Assembly (NCBI RefSeq): GCF_017583045.1
Contig: NZ_JAGFBF010000001.1
Coordinates: forward strand, 248,001 to 312,000
Source: Leucobacter tardus
GTDB lineage: Bacteria; Actinomycetota; Actinomycetes; Actinomycetales; Microbacteriaceae
Reading direction: 5' to 3'
Length of the DNA stretch: 64,000 nucleotides
Part shown: positions 17,315 to 25,936 of the stretch, piece by piece
Numbering within the stretch: position 1 is the stretch's first letter
Layout: each line of letters opens with the position of its first letter
Translations under genes and position numbers: made by a program
The notes under the pieces: generated by a model
Database searches by the model: none
What the model saw: only the letters and a program-made list of their open reading frames with translations
What the model was told of the DNA's origin: nothing

Positions 17315-18003
17315 TCGACTTCCACGCAGCGGCCGTCGAAGTGACGGCTCCCGAGGGCCGCCTCACGATCCTCCACCCCGCGACGCTCACGCTCGCCGAG
17401 CCGCGCATCTCGGTGATCGGTGCAAACGGATCGGGCAAGTCGACATTTGCCCGCTTGCTGAACGGACTCGTCGAACCGACGAGCGGATCGGTGCGCGTGC
17501 AGGCGGACTCGTGGCTCGACACCGTCACGGACGGCGCCGCCGTGCGACGGCGCGTGGGGTTCACCTTCTCCGACCCCGGAGCGCAGCTCGTCATGCCGAC
17601 CGCGCTCGAGGACGTCGCCCTCTCACTGCGTCGCCGATATCGCCGCCGCACCGAACGCGATGAGGCAGCGCGCGCAGCCCTCGAGCGCTTCGGCATCGGT
17701 GAGCTCGCCGACCGTTCCGTCCACACGCTGTCGGGTGGCCAGCGTCAGCTCCTCGCCTGCGCCAGCGTGCTCGCCACCGACCCGGCGATTCTCGTCGCCG
17801 ACGAGCCCACGACGCTGCTCGACCTGCGGAACAGTCGCATGATCGGCGATCTGCTCATGTCGCTTCCGCAGCAGGTCGTTCTGGTGACGCACGATCTGGA
17901 TCTCGCGGCCCGCGCAGACCGGACGCTCGTCATCGATGAGGGTCGAGTGGTGTTCGACGGGGATCCGGCGGCCGCCGTCGCCCACTACCGGGGGCTCGCG
18001 TGA
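17311..18003 (+). CDS. bioM: BioM, ECF transporter ATPase
   Basis: 230 residues. Walker A GANGSGKST, a Q-loop within GFTFSDPGAQLVMPT (the ECF-type pattern), signature LSGGQRQLLA, Walker B ILVADEPT and switch histidine VLVTHDLD are all present. GTG start at 17311 overlaps the bioY stop. It powers biotin uptake together with the membrane coupling protein BioN, which follows with a 4-bp overlap. Confidence 0.95.
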   Translation: MIDFHAAAVEVTAPEGRLTILHPATLTLAEPRISVIGANGSGKSTFARLLNGLVEPTSGSVRVQADSWLDTVTDGAAVRRRVGFTFSDPGAQLVMPTALEDVALSLRRRYRRRTERDEAARAALERFGIGELADRSVHTLSGGQRQLLACASVLATDPAILVADEPTTLLDLRNSRMIGDLLMSLPQQVVLVTHDLDLAARADRTLVIDEGRVVFDGDPAAAVAHYRGLA

Positions 18004-18611
18004 GTGCGTCTCCGCTCGGCTCCTACGTGCCGGGCACCTCTGCACTGCACCGCGTCGCACCGGGTCCGAAGCTGCTCGGACTGTTCGTATTCGCGGCCGT
18101 CGCCATCGCGTTCCGCACCGTACCGAGCACGCTCGTCGCACTGGTGATCGCCGGTGCCCTCGTCCTCTCCGTCGGCCTCGGATGGCGGGCGTTCGGGCGC
18201 TCGAGCCTGCGTTTCGCGCTCATCGGAGTGCCCCTGTTCGCGTTCCAGGCGTGGCAGCAGGGGTGGGAGCGCGGTTTCGCGGTGGTGGGCACGCTCTTCG
18301 CGCTGATCCTCGCGGCGAGCGCCCTGACCGCCAGCACGCGGGTGGAAGACCTCATCGACACGATCACCCGGGTCCTCGGTCCGTTCCGCCGCTTCGGCGC
18401 CCAGCCCGAACGGGTAGCCCTCGCGTTCTCACTGGTGCTGCGGATGATCCCGACGCTCCTCGCGCTCGCCCAGGAGACGCGCACCGCCGCTCAGGCCCGG
18501 GGACTCGAGCGGCACCCGCGGGCGCTCATGGTGCCGCTGGTGCTCCGCACGGTCTCCCACGCCCAGCACACGGGCGAGGCGCTCCACGCCCGCGGCATCG
18601 GAGATGACTAG
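18000..18611 (+). CDS. bioN: BioN, ECF transporter T component
   Basis: 203 residues, about five membrane helices. The N-terminal LHRVAPGPKLLGL and the two Ala-Arg-Gly coupling motifs of T components (AAQARGL and ALHARGI near the C-terminus) are visible; these contact the ATPase. GTG start overlaps the bioM stop. Completes the biotin importer operon. Confidence 0.93.
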   Translation: MSASPLGSYVPGTSALHRVAPGPKLLGLFVFAAVAIAFRTVPSTLVALVIAGALVLSVGLGWRAFGRSSLRFALIGVPLFAFQAWQQGWERGFAVVGTLFALILAASALTASTRVEDLIDTITRVLGPFRRFGAQPERVALAFSLVLRMIPTLLALAQETRTAAQARGLERHPRALMVPLVLRTVSHAQHTGEALHARGIGDD

Positions 18612-18621
18612 GCTGGTGGCC

Positions 18622-19092
18622 ATGGCTGAGGCGAGCATTCCCGAGGACGTGTCCGCTGACTACGCGAATGCCGGCGCCCGGCAGGCACTCGACGCCTTCC
18701 ACGCGGCTCCGGATTACACGCACCTCGCCGCACTGCTGACGGCCCTCCGCGACGACTACCTGGTCGTCGACGTCACCGGCACGCGCACCGGCGGTGGCGG
18801 GAAGAAAGGCGCCAGGGTGCGCACGATCCGGTCGACGACTGGGCAGCTGGTGCTGCCGATCTTCACGTCCATGGCCGAGCTGCGCGCCGCCGTCACCGAT
18901 ACGCAGCGCGCCGAACTCAAGGGCGCCGTGATGCCGGCGCTCGAGGCGCTGCGGCTCATCTCGAGCGACCGCTTCGTGGCGGCCGAACTCGATCACGCCT
19001 CCGCGAAACTCGTTCTGCTCCGGAAGTACGTCGAACTCGCGGCGGGTGACGACCCGATCACCGCCGAAACGCTGGAGCGAATGAAGCGGTAG
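18622..19092 (+). CDS. SseB-like N-terminal domain protein
   Basis: 156 residues, soluble alpha/beta. The segment GQLVLPIFTSMAELRAA is the hallmark of the SseB N-terminal domain (PF07179), found in proteins of unknown role. Two starts are possible: ATG 18604, which has no usable ribosome site, and ATG 18622, which has TAGGCT seven bases before it and so fits the leaderless pattern of this genome; I chose the latter. It immediately follows bioN and may also be read through from that operon. Confidence 0.75.
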   Translation: MAEASIPEDVSADYANAGARQALDAFHAAPDYTHLAALLTALRDDYLVVDVTGTRTGGGGKKGARVRTIRSTTGQLVLPIFTSMAELRAAVTDTQRAELKGAVMPALEALRLISSDRFVAAELDHASAKLVLLRKYVELAAGDDPITAETLERMKR

Positions 19093-19132
19093 CCCGTCCG
19101 GGGTACGCGCGATCATGCATAAGATGGACCGC

Positions 19133-19531
19133 ATGAAACGCATCCTGACCTACGGAACGTTCGACCTGCTGCACTGGGGGCACATCCGTCTGCTGCAGCG
19201 GGCGCGTGCGCTCGGGGACTACCTCGTGGTCGCGGTCTCGACCGAGGAGTTCAACGCGGGCAAGGGCAAGCAGACGTACCACGACTACGAGACCCGCAAG
19301 ATGATGCTCGAAGCCGTCCGCTACGTCGACCTGGTGATCCCCGAGAACGACTGGGAGCAGAAGATCGGCGATGTCGAGCGCTACGCGATCGACACCGTCG
19401 TGATGGGCGGCGACTGGGAGGGCGACCCCCGCTTCGAGGTTCTCCGCGGACATTCCGAGATCGTGTACCTGGATCGCACCGAGGGCGTCTCCACCTCCAA
19501 GATCAAGGAGGACCTCGGCGAGGGCGCGTGA
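19133..19531 (+). CDS. tagD: Glycerol-3-phosphate cytidylyltransferase
   Basis: 132 residues, the exact size of TagD/GCT. Nucleotidyltransferase signature HWGH follows RILTYGTFDLL, and the second motif RTEGVSTSKIKE closes the active site. Makes CDP-glycerol from CTP and glycerol 3-phosphate, the precursor for teichoic-acid-like polymers. The ATG at 19133 keeps the family N-terminus; TAAGAT lies seven bases before it, suggesting a leaderless transcript. No glycerolphosphotransferase gene is adjacent. Confidence 0.9.
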   Translation: MKRILTYGTFDLLHWGHIRLLQRARALGDYLVVAVSTEEFNAGKGKQTYHDYETRKMMLEAVRYVDLVIPENDWEQKIGDVERYAIDTVVMGGDWEGDPRFEVLRGHSEIVYLDRTEGVSTSKIKEDLGEGA

Positions 19532-19543
19532 TCGTCGCACCCC

Positions 19544-19559
19544 CGCCGGTCCTCCGGCG
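19544..19559. terminator. Candidate terminator between convergent genes
   Basis: Six-base-pair GC hairpin (CGCCGG, loop TCCT, CCGGCG) between tagD and the converging ABC ATPase gene. No T-tract on either side, so termination is uncertain. Confidence 0.35.
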
Positions 19560-19582
19560 CGCAACCGTGTCGTGCGCCGCGG

Positions 19583-20356
19583 TCAGAGCACCTTCGACAG
19601 GAACGCCTTCGTGCGCTCGCGCTGCGGGTTGAGCAGCACCTCACGCGGATCACCCGACTCGATGACCACGCCGCCGTCCATGAAGACGAGCGAGTCCGCC
19701 ACCTCTCGGGCGAACCCCATCTCGTGCGTGACGACGACCATGGTCATGCCCGACTCGGCGAGCCCCTGCATGACATCGAGCACTTCGCCGACGAGTTCGG
19801 GGTCGAGCGCCGAGGTGGGCTCGTCGAACAGCATCAGCTTCGGCTCCATGGCCAGCGCACGGGCGATGGCGACGCGCTGTTGCTGCCCACCGGAGAGGTG
19901 CGCCGGGTAGTAGTCCCCGCGGTCGGCGAGGCCGACGCGGTCGAGCAGATCCTTCGCGCGCTGCTTCAGCTGCGCGCGGCTCCCCTTGCGCAGCAGCGTC
20001 GGCGCCGCCATTACGTTCTCGAGAGCCGTCATGTGCGGGAACAGGTTGAACCTCTGAAACACCATGCCGATGTCCCGTCGCTGCTTCGCGGCCTCTCGCG
20101 GGTTCATCTCGTAGATCTTGTCACCCCGCTGGCGGTAGCCCACGAGGCTGCCGTCCACCCAAAGACGTCCGGCGTTGATCGTCTCGAGGTGGTTGATGCA
20201 GCGCAGGAAGGTGGACTTGCCCGACCCCGAGGGGCCGACCATGCAGAGCACTTCGCCGCGCTTCACCTCGAGGGAGATGGATTTCAGTACCTCGTTCGAG
20301 CCGAAGCTCTTCGAAATCGCCTCCGCGCGCACCATGGGTACGGTGTCGTTCGTCAC
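19583..20356 (-). CDS. Polar amino acid ABC importer, ATP-binding protein
   Basis: 257 residues. Walker [11 protein letters not shown]-loop [13 protein letters not shown] (typical of GlnQ/HisP-type ATPases), [15 protein letters not shown], Walker [15 protein letters not shown] and [10 protein letters not shown] are all canonical. The GTG at 20356 overlaps the permease stop and has GAGGAG upstream, so it is preferred over the longer frame. Third gene of an operon with binding protein and permease. Confidence 0.93.
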   Translation of the reverse strand: MTNDTVPMVRAEAISKSFGSNEVLKSISLEVKRGEVLCMVGPSGSGKSTFLRCINHLETINAGRLWVDGSLVGYRQRGDKIYEMNPREAAKQRRDIGMVFQRFNLFPHMTALENVMAAPTLLRKGSRAQLKQRAKDLLDRVGLADRGDYYPAHLSGGQQQRVAIARALAMEPKLMLFDEPTSALDPELVGEVLDVMQGLAESGMTMVVVTHEMGFAREVADSLVFMDGGVVIESGDPREVLLNPQRERTKAFLSKVL

Positions 20357-21357
20357 GATCGGCTCCTCTCGCCGTCGGGCCACCGGGTGTCGGGATCATC
20401 ATTCCGATCCGCGGGCGCGACCGCCTCGGTCTCGTTCGCACGCTGGATCGCGACGGCCTCGGTGGGCGTCAGCGGCTTCACGGTGTCGGGGCGCGCGCCC
20501 ACGCCCTTCGCGAAGTAGCGCTCGAGGTAGTACTGACCGACCATCAGGATCGACGTGATCAGCAGGTACCAGATCGATGCGACGATGAGCATCGGCACCG
20601 GCTTGTACGTCACCGCGGCGATGTCTCGGGTTCGGGTGTAGAGCTCGAGTGTGAACGGCACCGCGATCACCAGTGAGGTGGTCTTCAGCATCGAGATGAC
20701 CTCGTTGCCGGTCGGTGGGATGATCACGCGCATGGCCTGCGGCAGAACGATGCGGCTCATCGTGTGCCACCAGCCGAGCCCGAGGGCGACCGCGGCCTCC
20801 TCCTGCCCCTTGTCGACGGCGAGCAGACCGGCGCGGACGATCTCGGCCATGTAGGCCGACTCGTTCAGCGCGAGCCCGATGACCGCGAGGGTGAAGTAGC
20901 TCAGCATGGCCTGCGTGTCGAACTGGAACCACGGCTCCTGGAAGGGGATGCCGATGTCGATCGTCTTGTAGACGACACCGACGAGCCCCCAGAAGGTGAG
21001 TTGCACGTAGACCGGCGTCCCGCGGAACACCCACAGGAACGCCCACGCCACCGATCGCAGCACGGGGTTCGGCGACAACCGCATGACGGCCAGGATCACG
21101 CCCAGGACGATGGCGATGATCATCGAGTAGATCGTGAGCTGCAGCGTGTAGCCGATGGCGGAGATGACGCGGACATCGAAGAGGTACTTGCCCACTTCGT
21201 CCCACGCGTAGACGGGGCGATTGAACGCCGCGTCGTAGAGGAACAGCGCGACCATCGCCAGAACGACGACCGCGAACACGTTGCGCCACGGGTGCCGGAG
21301 CTTGATCGCTTGGATCGGCTCCGGCACCTCGTGGCCGGGAGTTCGAGAGTCAGACAT
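20353..21357 (-). CDS. Polar amino acid ABC importer, permease
   Basis: 334 residues with an N-terminal extension of about 25 residues and five or six membrane helices of the HisMQ type. The EAA coupling loop is [25 protein letters not shown]-like, followed by [20 protein letters not shown] hydrophilic C-terminal tail of about 45 residues is longer than usual. It probably forms a homodimer since only one permease gene is present. Lies 12 bp after the binding-protein gene. Confidence 0.92.
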   Translation of the reverse strand: MSDSRTPGHEVPEPIQAIKLRHPWRNVFAVVVLAMVALFLYDAAFNRPVYAWDEVGKYLFDVRVISAIGYTLQLTIYSMIIAIVLGVILAVMRLSPNPVLRSVAWAFLWVFRGTPVYVQLTFWGLVGVVYKTIDIGIPFQEPWFQFDTQAMLSYFTLAVIGLALNESAYMAEIVRAGLLAVDKGQEEAAVALGLGWWHTMSRIVLPQAMRVIIPPTGNEVISMLKTTSLVIAVPFTLELYTRTRDIAAVTYKPVPMLIVASIWYLLITSILMVGQYYLERYFAKGVGARPDTVKPLTPTEAVAIQRANETEAVAPADRNDDPDTRWPDGERSRS

Positions 21358-21369
21358 CGAGGAAGCGAC

Positions 21370-22257
21370 CTACTCGGTACCCGCGTTGATCGTCGCCTCG
21401 TCGATCGCGCCGGTCTCGGCCCCGGCGTTCTCGAGGATCTCGAGGTAGGTGCCATCGTCCATGAGCGACTGCACCGCTGCCTGCACCGCCTCGGCGAGCT
21501 CGCTGTCCTTCTTGATGGCGAAACCGTACGGGGCCGCATCGAACAACTCGCCCTGGATCTCGATATCGCCGTCGAGCTTGTTCACGGCGTCGATGGTGAC
21601 GGGCGAGTCGGCTGAGAAGGCGTCGGCCTGGCCGAGCACGACGGCGTTCGTCGCCTCGGGCTGACCGTCGAACGGCAGGATCTCGATCGCCGATTCGCCG
21701 TCCTCGACGCACTTCTCACTGCGATCGGGCAGCTCATGCGTGTGCTGCACCGTGCCCGACTGCACGGCCACCTTCATGCCGCAGGCGTTCTCGGGGTCGA
21801 CGGTCTCACCGGTGGGTGCCGCCCACAGCGTGCCGGCGTTGTAGTAGTTGACGAAGTCGACGGTCTGCTGACGCTCGACGGTGTCGGTGAACGACGAGGC
21901 GCCGACGTCGACGCCGTCCTCCTCGATCTGGGGCAGGATGCTGTCGAAGCTCAGAATGCTCCACTCGGGCTCGAGGCCCAGCTTCGCCGCGACGGCTTCG
22001 CCCAGCTCGACGCCCCACCCCACGGGGTCGCCGTTCTGATCCTTGAACTCGTTCGGCGGGTAGTCGGCGTCCGTGGCGAGCCGCAACGCGCCCGACTCGC
22101 TGACCGCCTCGGGCAGCAGCGCGACCGCGGCGTCGTCCGCAGCGATGTCCGCTCCGCCCGTCGTCGCCTCGGTGTTCGCGCCGTCATCGTTCGTGCATCC
22201 GGTCAGCACGAGAGCCGCAGCCGCAGCGAGTGCGGGAACCGCAAATCGAATCCTCAT
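21370..22257 (-). CDS. Polar amino acid ABC importer, substrate-binding lipoprotein
   Basis: 295 residues. Signal peptide ends in the lipobox LTGC at about residue 20, so it is a lipoprotein. The bilobal type 3 periplasmic-binding fold is recognisable from ATDADYPPNEFKDQNGDPVG, FDSILPQIEEDGVDVGASSF and the hinge region. Ligand class is polar or charged amino acids; the exact ligand is not readable. GAGAGGA precedes the ATG. Confidence 0.92.
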   Translation of the reverse strand: MRIRFAVPALAAAAALVLTGCTNDDGANTEATTGGADIAADDAAVALLPEAVSESGALRLATDADYPPNEFKDQNGDPVGWGVELGEAVAAKLGLEPEWSILSFDSILPQIEEDGVDVGASSFTDTVERQQTVDFVNYYNAGTLWAAPTGETVDPENACGMKVAVQSGTVQHTHELPDRSEKCVEDGESAIEILPFDGQPEATNAVVLGQADAFSADSPVTIDAVNKLDGDIEIQGELFDAAPYGFAIKKDSELAEAVQAAVQSLMDDGTYLEILENAGAETGAIDEATINAGTE

Positions 22258-22409
22258 TGATCGTCCTCTCAGAGTCAGTGAAACATGGCAACAGTACCGG
22301 TCTTCGCGAGGTCAGAACACAACAGGCGATAACAATGGTGTATCGGCACTTACCCCCGATCGGACGGGGAAAGTACGATACTTCGCACGGGAATACCTCC
22401 CGGCTCGCA

Positions 22410-22438
22410 TTGAGGGGGGCTCAGCAACTTGTTAGCGT
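22410..22438 (+). promoter_or_regulatory. Candidate promoter of the glycine betaine operon
   Basis: TTGAGG (22410-22415) and TAGCGT (22433-22438) at 17 bp. This lies in the 272-bp gap between the divergent amino acid and betaine transporters. The gap also contains short GC hairpins and a GTG start with AGGAGG at 22517-22522; I recognise no riboswitch in it. Confidence 0.45.
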
Positions 22439-22529
22439 CAGTCTGCGGTGGTGACCCGGGCGTCGAGTGCGCCCGCCCCGTGTTAGACCCGCTGCTGAGC
22501 ACCTCGCTCGGCGGCTAGGAGGCAAAATA

Positions 22530-23906
22530 GTGAATAGTTCCCCATCCAGTACTCGGCCTGCGTCGAGCACTGAACGTGAAGTCGCTTTCGAGATCTCTCA
22601 GGTCTTCAAGGTTTTCGGACGGCGTCCGAAGGAGGCCGTGAAGCGGCTCCGGACCGGATCGTCCCGCACCGAGGTGCAGCCGCTCGGCACGGCCGCGGTG
22701 ATCGACGCCTCGTTCGAGGTGAAGAAGGGCGAAATCTTCGTCGTCATGGGCCTGTCGGGTTCGGGCAAGTCGACCCTGATCCGCATGCTCAACGGCTTGA
22801 ACCCCACGACCGACGGCTCGATCAAGGTGTTCGGCACCGAGGTCGTGGGCTCGGGACCGACTGAGCTGCGCGGCCTGCGCCGCGACCATATGTCCATGGT
22901 GTTCCAGCATTTCGCCCTGCTGCCCCACCGCACCGTGCTCGAGAACGTGGCCTACGGCCTCGAACTCCAGGGCGTCGCGTCGGGCAAGCGCACCGAGCGC
23001 GCGAAGCACTGGCTCAAGCGCGTCGGCCTCGAGGGCTGGGAGGAGCACTACCCCGAGGAACTCTCGGGCGGCATGCAGCAGCGCGTCGGCATCGCCCGCG
23101 CATTCGCAGCCGACACCGAGATCCTCCTCATGGACGAAGCGTTCTCGGCTCTCGATCCGCTGATCCGCCGCGAAATGCAGGAGCAGCTCGTCGAACTGCA
23201 GCAGGAGCTCGGCAAGACGATCGTGTTCATCACCCACGACCTCAACGAGGCCATGTTCCTCGGCGACCGCATCGCGGTCATGCGCGATGGGCGCATCGTG
23301 CAGGTGGGCACCCCGAACGACATCCTCACCGACCCCGCCAACGATTACGTCGCGCAGTTCGTGCAAGACGTGGACCGCGCACGGGTGCTGACGGCCGGCG
23401 ATGTCATGGAGGCGCCGCGCGCGGTCGTCTTCGCCTCGGCGGGCCCGCGCGCCGCGCTCAAGACGATGCGCGACCTGCAGACCGCGTCCCTGTTCGTGAC
23501 CGACGCCAAGCGAACCCTACTCGGCGTGGTGCGCGATAAAGACATGATGCGTCTGGTCCGCGAGGGCGGCACCGACCTCCATGAAGCGCTCCGCCCGACC
23601 CCGGCGACGGTCACGGCCGATCAGCTGATCGCCGAACTGTTCGAGTTCGCCGTCGAGAGCCCGCTCCCGATCGCCGTCACCGACGATCAGGGCCGACTCA
23701 TCGGCGTCGTCCCGCGTGTGACGCTGCTGGCGTCGCTCGCGCAGGTGCCTCCGACGACCACGGCGATCCCGATCATCGAGCCGACGCCCACGGTTCCGGC
23801 CGCGACGATCACGGCGACGCTGCAGGACGGCGAAGACACCGCGGCAAGCCGGGAACCGGTCTCGCTGCCGGGATCCTCGGACACGATTGAAGGGGGACGC
23901 GTCTGA
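22530..23906 (+). CDS. proV: Glycine betaine/proline ABC importer ATPase with CBS domains
   Basis: 458 residues. The N-terminal third up to the Walker A (GLSGSGKST) has the ProV/OpuAA-type lead with an FGRRPKEAV segment. Q-loop SMVFQHFALLPHRT, signature LSGGMQQRVGIARAF and Walker B ILLMDEAFSALDPL are typical of the osmoprotectant subfamily. Two CBS domains follow (about 285-405), known in this family to sense ionic strength. The last 50 residues are a Thr/Pro-rich extension. GTG at 22530 is chosen because of the AGGAGG eight bases before it. One-base overlap with the permease gene. Confidence 0.93.
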   Translation: MNSSPSSTRPASSTEREVAFEISQVFKVFGRRPKEAVKRLRTGSSRTEVQPLGTAAVIDASFEVKKGEIFVVMGLSGSGKSTLIRMLNGLNPTTDGSIKVFGTEVVGSGPTELRGLRRDHMSMVFQHFALLPHRTVLENVAYGLELQGVASGKRTERAKHWLKRVGLEGWEEHYPEELSGGMQQRVGIARAFAADTEILLMDEAFSALDPLIRREMQEQLVELQQELGKTIVFITHDLNEAMFLGDRIAVMRDGRIVQVGTPNDILTDPANDYVAQFVQDVDRARVLTAGDVMEAPRAVVFASAGPRAALKTMRDLQTASLFVTDAKRTLLGVVRDKDMMRLVREGGTDLHEALRPTPATVTADQLIAELFEFAVESPLPIAVTDDQGRLIGVVPRVTLLASLAQVPPTTTAIPIIEPTPTVPAATITATLQDGEDTAASREPVSLPGSSDTIEGGRV

Positions 23907-24892
23907 TGGATGAGTTCATGGACAGCATCCGCTTGCCGCTCGGCGACATCGTCTCGGACGGCGTCGACTGGCTCACCTCCACGCTCAGCGGATTCTTCAG
24001 CGTGCTGCGCTCCCTGATGGGGTCGCTCTACGACGGTCTCGACTTCGTCACCTCCACACCCCCGTTCTGGGCAGTGATCATCGTCCTCGCGATCATCGCG
24101 TACTTCGCGAAGAGCTGGAAACTCGCCCTCGGCACCGTCATCGGGCTCATGGTCATCGTCTCGGTCGATCAGTGGGACAACGCGATGAACACCCTCGCGC
24201 TCGTGATCATCGCCTCGTTCATCGCGCTCATCATCGCGATCCCGCTCGGCATTCTCGCCGCACGCAACGACACCGCGTCGAAGATCATCCGCCCCTTCCT
24301 CGACTTCCTGCAGACGATGCCCGCGTTCGTCTACCTGATCCCCGCCCTGATGCTCTTCGGTGTCGGCGTGGTCCCGGGTATCGTCGCGACCATCGTCTTC
24401 GCCCTCGCCCCGGGCGTGCGACTCACCGAGCTCGGCATCCGCGGCGTGGACAAAGAGGTCGTCGAGGCCGGCTACGCCTTCGGCTCCACCCCCGGGAAGA
24501 TCCTGCGCCAGATCCAGCTGCCGCTCGCGATGCCCTCGATCATGGCCGGCGTCAACCAGGTCATCATGCTCTCCCTCTCGATGGTTGTCATCGCCGGTAT
24601 GGTCGGCGCGGGAGGACTCGGCGGAGACGTCGTGGCCTCGCTGAACCGCATCGATATCGGGCTCGGGTTCGAAGCCGGACTCTCGGTCGTGGTGCTCGCG
24701 ATGATCCTCGACCGCATCACCGGCGCGTTCGGCGCCTCGAAGCGGAGCCGCAAGAAGAAGCGCAGCGGTCGCGCCGCGAAGCCCGCGGGCGAGGCGCCGC
24801 GAGGCACCGCACCGGCATCGGCAGAGGCCGAAGCGCAGGAGACCGCCGACCGTCAGGTCGCATCGCCCCAGCGCGCGCCGATCCCCGGTTGA
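23906..24892 (+). CDS. proW: Glycine betaine/proline ABC importer permease
   Basis: 328 residues. Large N-terminal segment with an extra helix pair, then the ProW core with IPLGILAARND, LQTMPAFVYLIPALMLFG (strongly conserved in ProW/OpuAB) and coupling loop EAGYAFGSTPGKILRQIQLP. A basic, low-complexity C-terminal tail (about 285-328, KRSRKKKR) is unusual. ATG overlaps the ATPase stop. Confidence 0.93.
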   Translation: MDEFMDSIRLPLGDIVSDGVDWLTSTLSGFFSVLRSLMGSLYDGLDFVTSTPPFWAVIIVLAIIAYFAKSWKLALGTVIGLMVIVSVDQWDNAMNTLALVIIASFIALIIAIPLGILAARNDTASKIIRPFLDFLQTMPAFVYLIPALMLFGVGVVPGIVATIVFALAPGVRLTELGIRGVDKEVVEAGYAFGSTPGKILRQIQLPLAMPSIMAGVNQVIMLSLSMVVIAGMVGAGGLGGDVVASLNRIDIGLGFEAGLSVVVLAMILDRITGAFGASKRSRKKKRSGRAAKPAGEAPRGTAPASAEAEAQETADRQVASPQRAPIPG

Positions 24893-24948
24893 TCGCCGGC
24901 GCTGCGCACCCCACACAGACCACGTACGACAGAAAGTAAGGACACACG

Positions 24949-25842
24949 ATGAAGAAGAAGTTCCTCACCAGCGCTCTCGCGCTCGGCGCGGCAGGCGCAC
25001 TCGCACTCACCGGCTGCGCCGGCGGCAGCGACAGCGGCAGCGGCGACGGCGACAGCAAGGGCACCGTCACCTTCGGTCTCTTCAATTGGGACGAGGCGAT
25101 CGCCGTCACGAACCTCTGGAAGGTCATCCTCGAGGATGAGGGCTACGAGGTCGAGATCGAGACCGCAGACCCGGCACCCGTCTTCCAGGGCCTCTCCGAT
25201 GGCGCTTACGACGCGGTGCTCGACGTCTGGCTGCCCCTGACCCACCAGGAGTACGTCGAGCGCTACGGCGACGACATCGTCGAGCTCGGTGCGTGGAACG
25301 ACGAGGCGAAGCTCACGATGGCCGTCAACTCCGACGCCCCGATCGACTCGATCAGCGAGCTGGCCGACAACGCCGACGAGTTCGGCAACCGCATCGTCGG
25401 CATCGAGGCCGGCGCGGGCCTGACCTCCGCCACCGAGAACGAGGTGATTCCCACCTACGGTCTCGAGGACATGGACTTCGTCGTCTCCTCGACCCCGGCC
25501 ATGCTGACCGAGCTGAAGAGCGCGATGGATTCCGGTGACAACATCGCCGTGACCCTGTGGCGTCCGCACTGGGCGTACGACGCCTACGACATCAAGGATC
25601 TCGAGGATCCCGAGGGCACCCTCGGCGACGCCGAGAGCATCTACTCGTACGGCAGCTCCACGCTCGCCGAGGATCACCCCGAGGTCTCGGAGTGGCTCAC
25701 CAACTTCAAGATGGACTCGGATCACCTCTACTCGCTCGAGAACCTGATGTTCAACGAGAACGAGGGCTCGGACGACTACGAGCCGATCGTGCGCGAGTGG
25801 ATCGAGCAGAACCAGGAGTACGTGGACGGCCTCACCAGCTAA
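24949..25842 (+). CDS. proX: Glycine betaine-type substrate-binding lipoprotein
   Basis: 297 residues. Lipobox LTGC near residue 24 followed by a Gly/Ser/Asp linker. OpuAC-type fold (PF04069) with FGLFNWDEAIAVTNLW, YDAVLDVWLPLTH and VTLWRPHWAYDAYD; the tryptophans in these segments are those expected to form the quaternary-ammonium cage. TAAGGA precedes the ATG. Completes an ATPase-permease-binding protein operon for osmoprotectant uptake. Confidence 0.92.
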   Translation: MKKKFLTSALALGAAGALALTGCAGGSDSGSGDGDSKGTVTFGLFNWDEAIAVTNLWKVILEDEGYEVEIETADPAPVFQGLSDGAYDAVLDVWLPLTHQEYVERYGDDIVELGAWNDEAKLTMAVNSDAPIDSISELADNADEFGNRIVGIEAGAGLTSATENEVIPTYGLEDMDFVVSSTPAMLTELKSAMDSGDNIAVTLWRPHWAYDAYDIKDLEDPEGTLGDAESIYSYGSSTLAEDHPEVSEWLTNFKMDSDHLYSLENLMFNENEGSDDYEPIVREWIEQNQEYVDGLTS

Positions 25843-25857
25843 TCCGCTGCACCTTTC

Positions 25858-25888
25858 GGGGGCCGGGTCGCATCGCGATCCGGCCCCC
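25858..25888 (+). terminator. Terminator of the betaine operon
   Basis: Nine-base-pair perfect GC stem (GGGGGCCGG with CCGGCCCCC) extended by further weaker pairs around a short loop, 15 bp after the binding-protein stop. Only a short GTTCG follows, so it is a strong hairpin with a poor U-tract. Confidence 0.75.
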
Positions 25889-25936
25889 GTTCGCGTGTCC
25901 GGGGCGCTCACGAACGCGCGTGACGCGGGGGCGGGA

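Noticed and set aside
22258-22529. c-di-AMP or other riboswitch before the betaine operon
   Set aside because: No conserved core motif was recognisable; only small GC hairpins.
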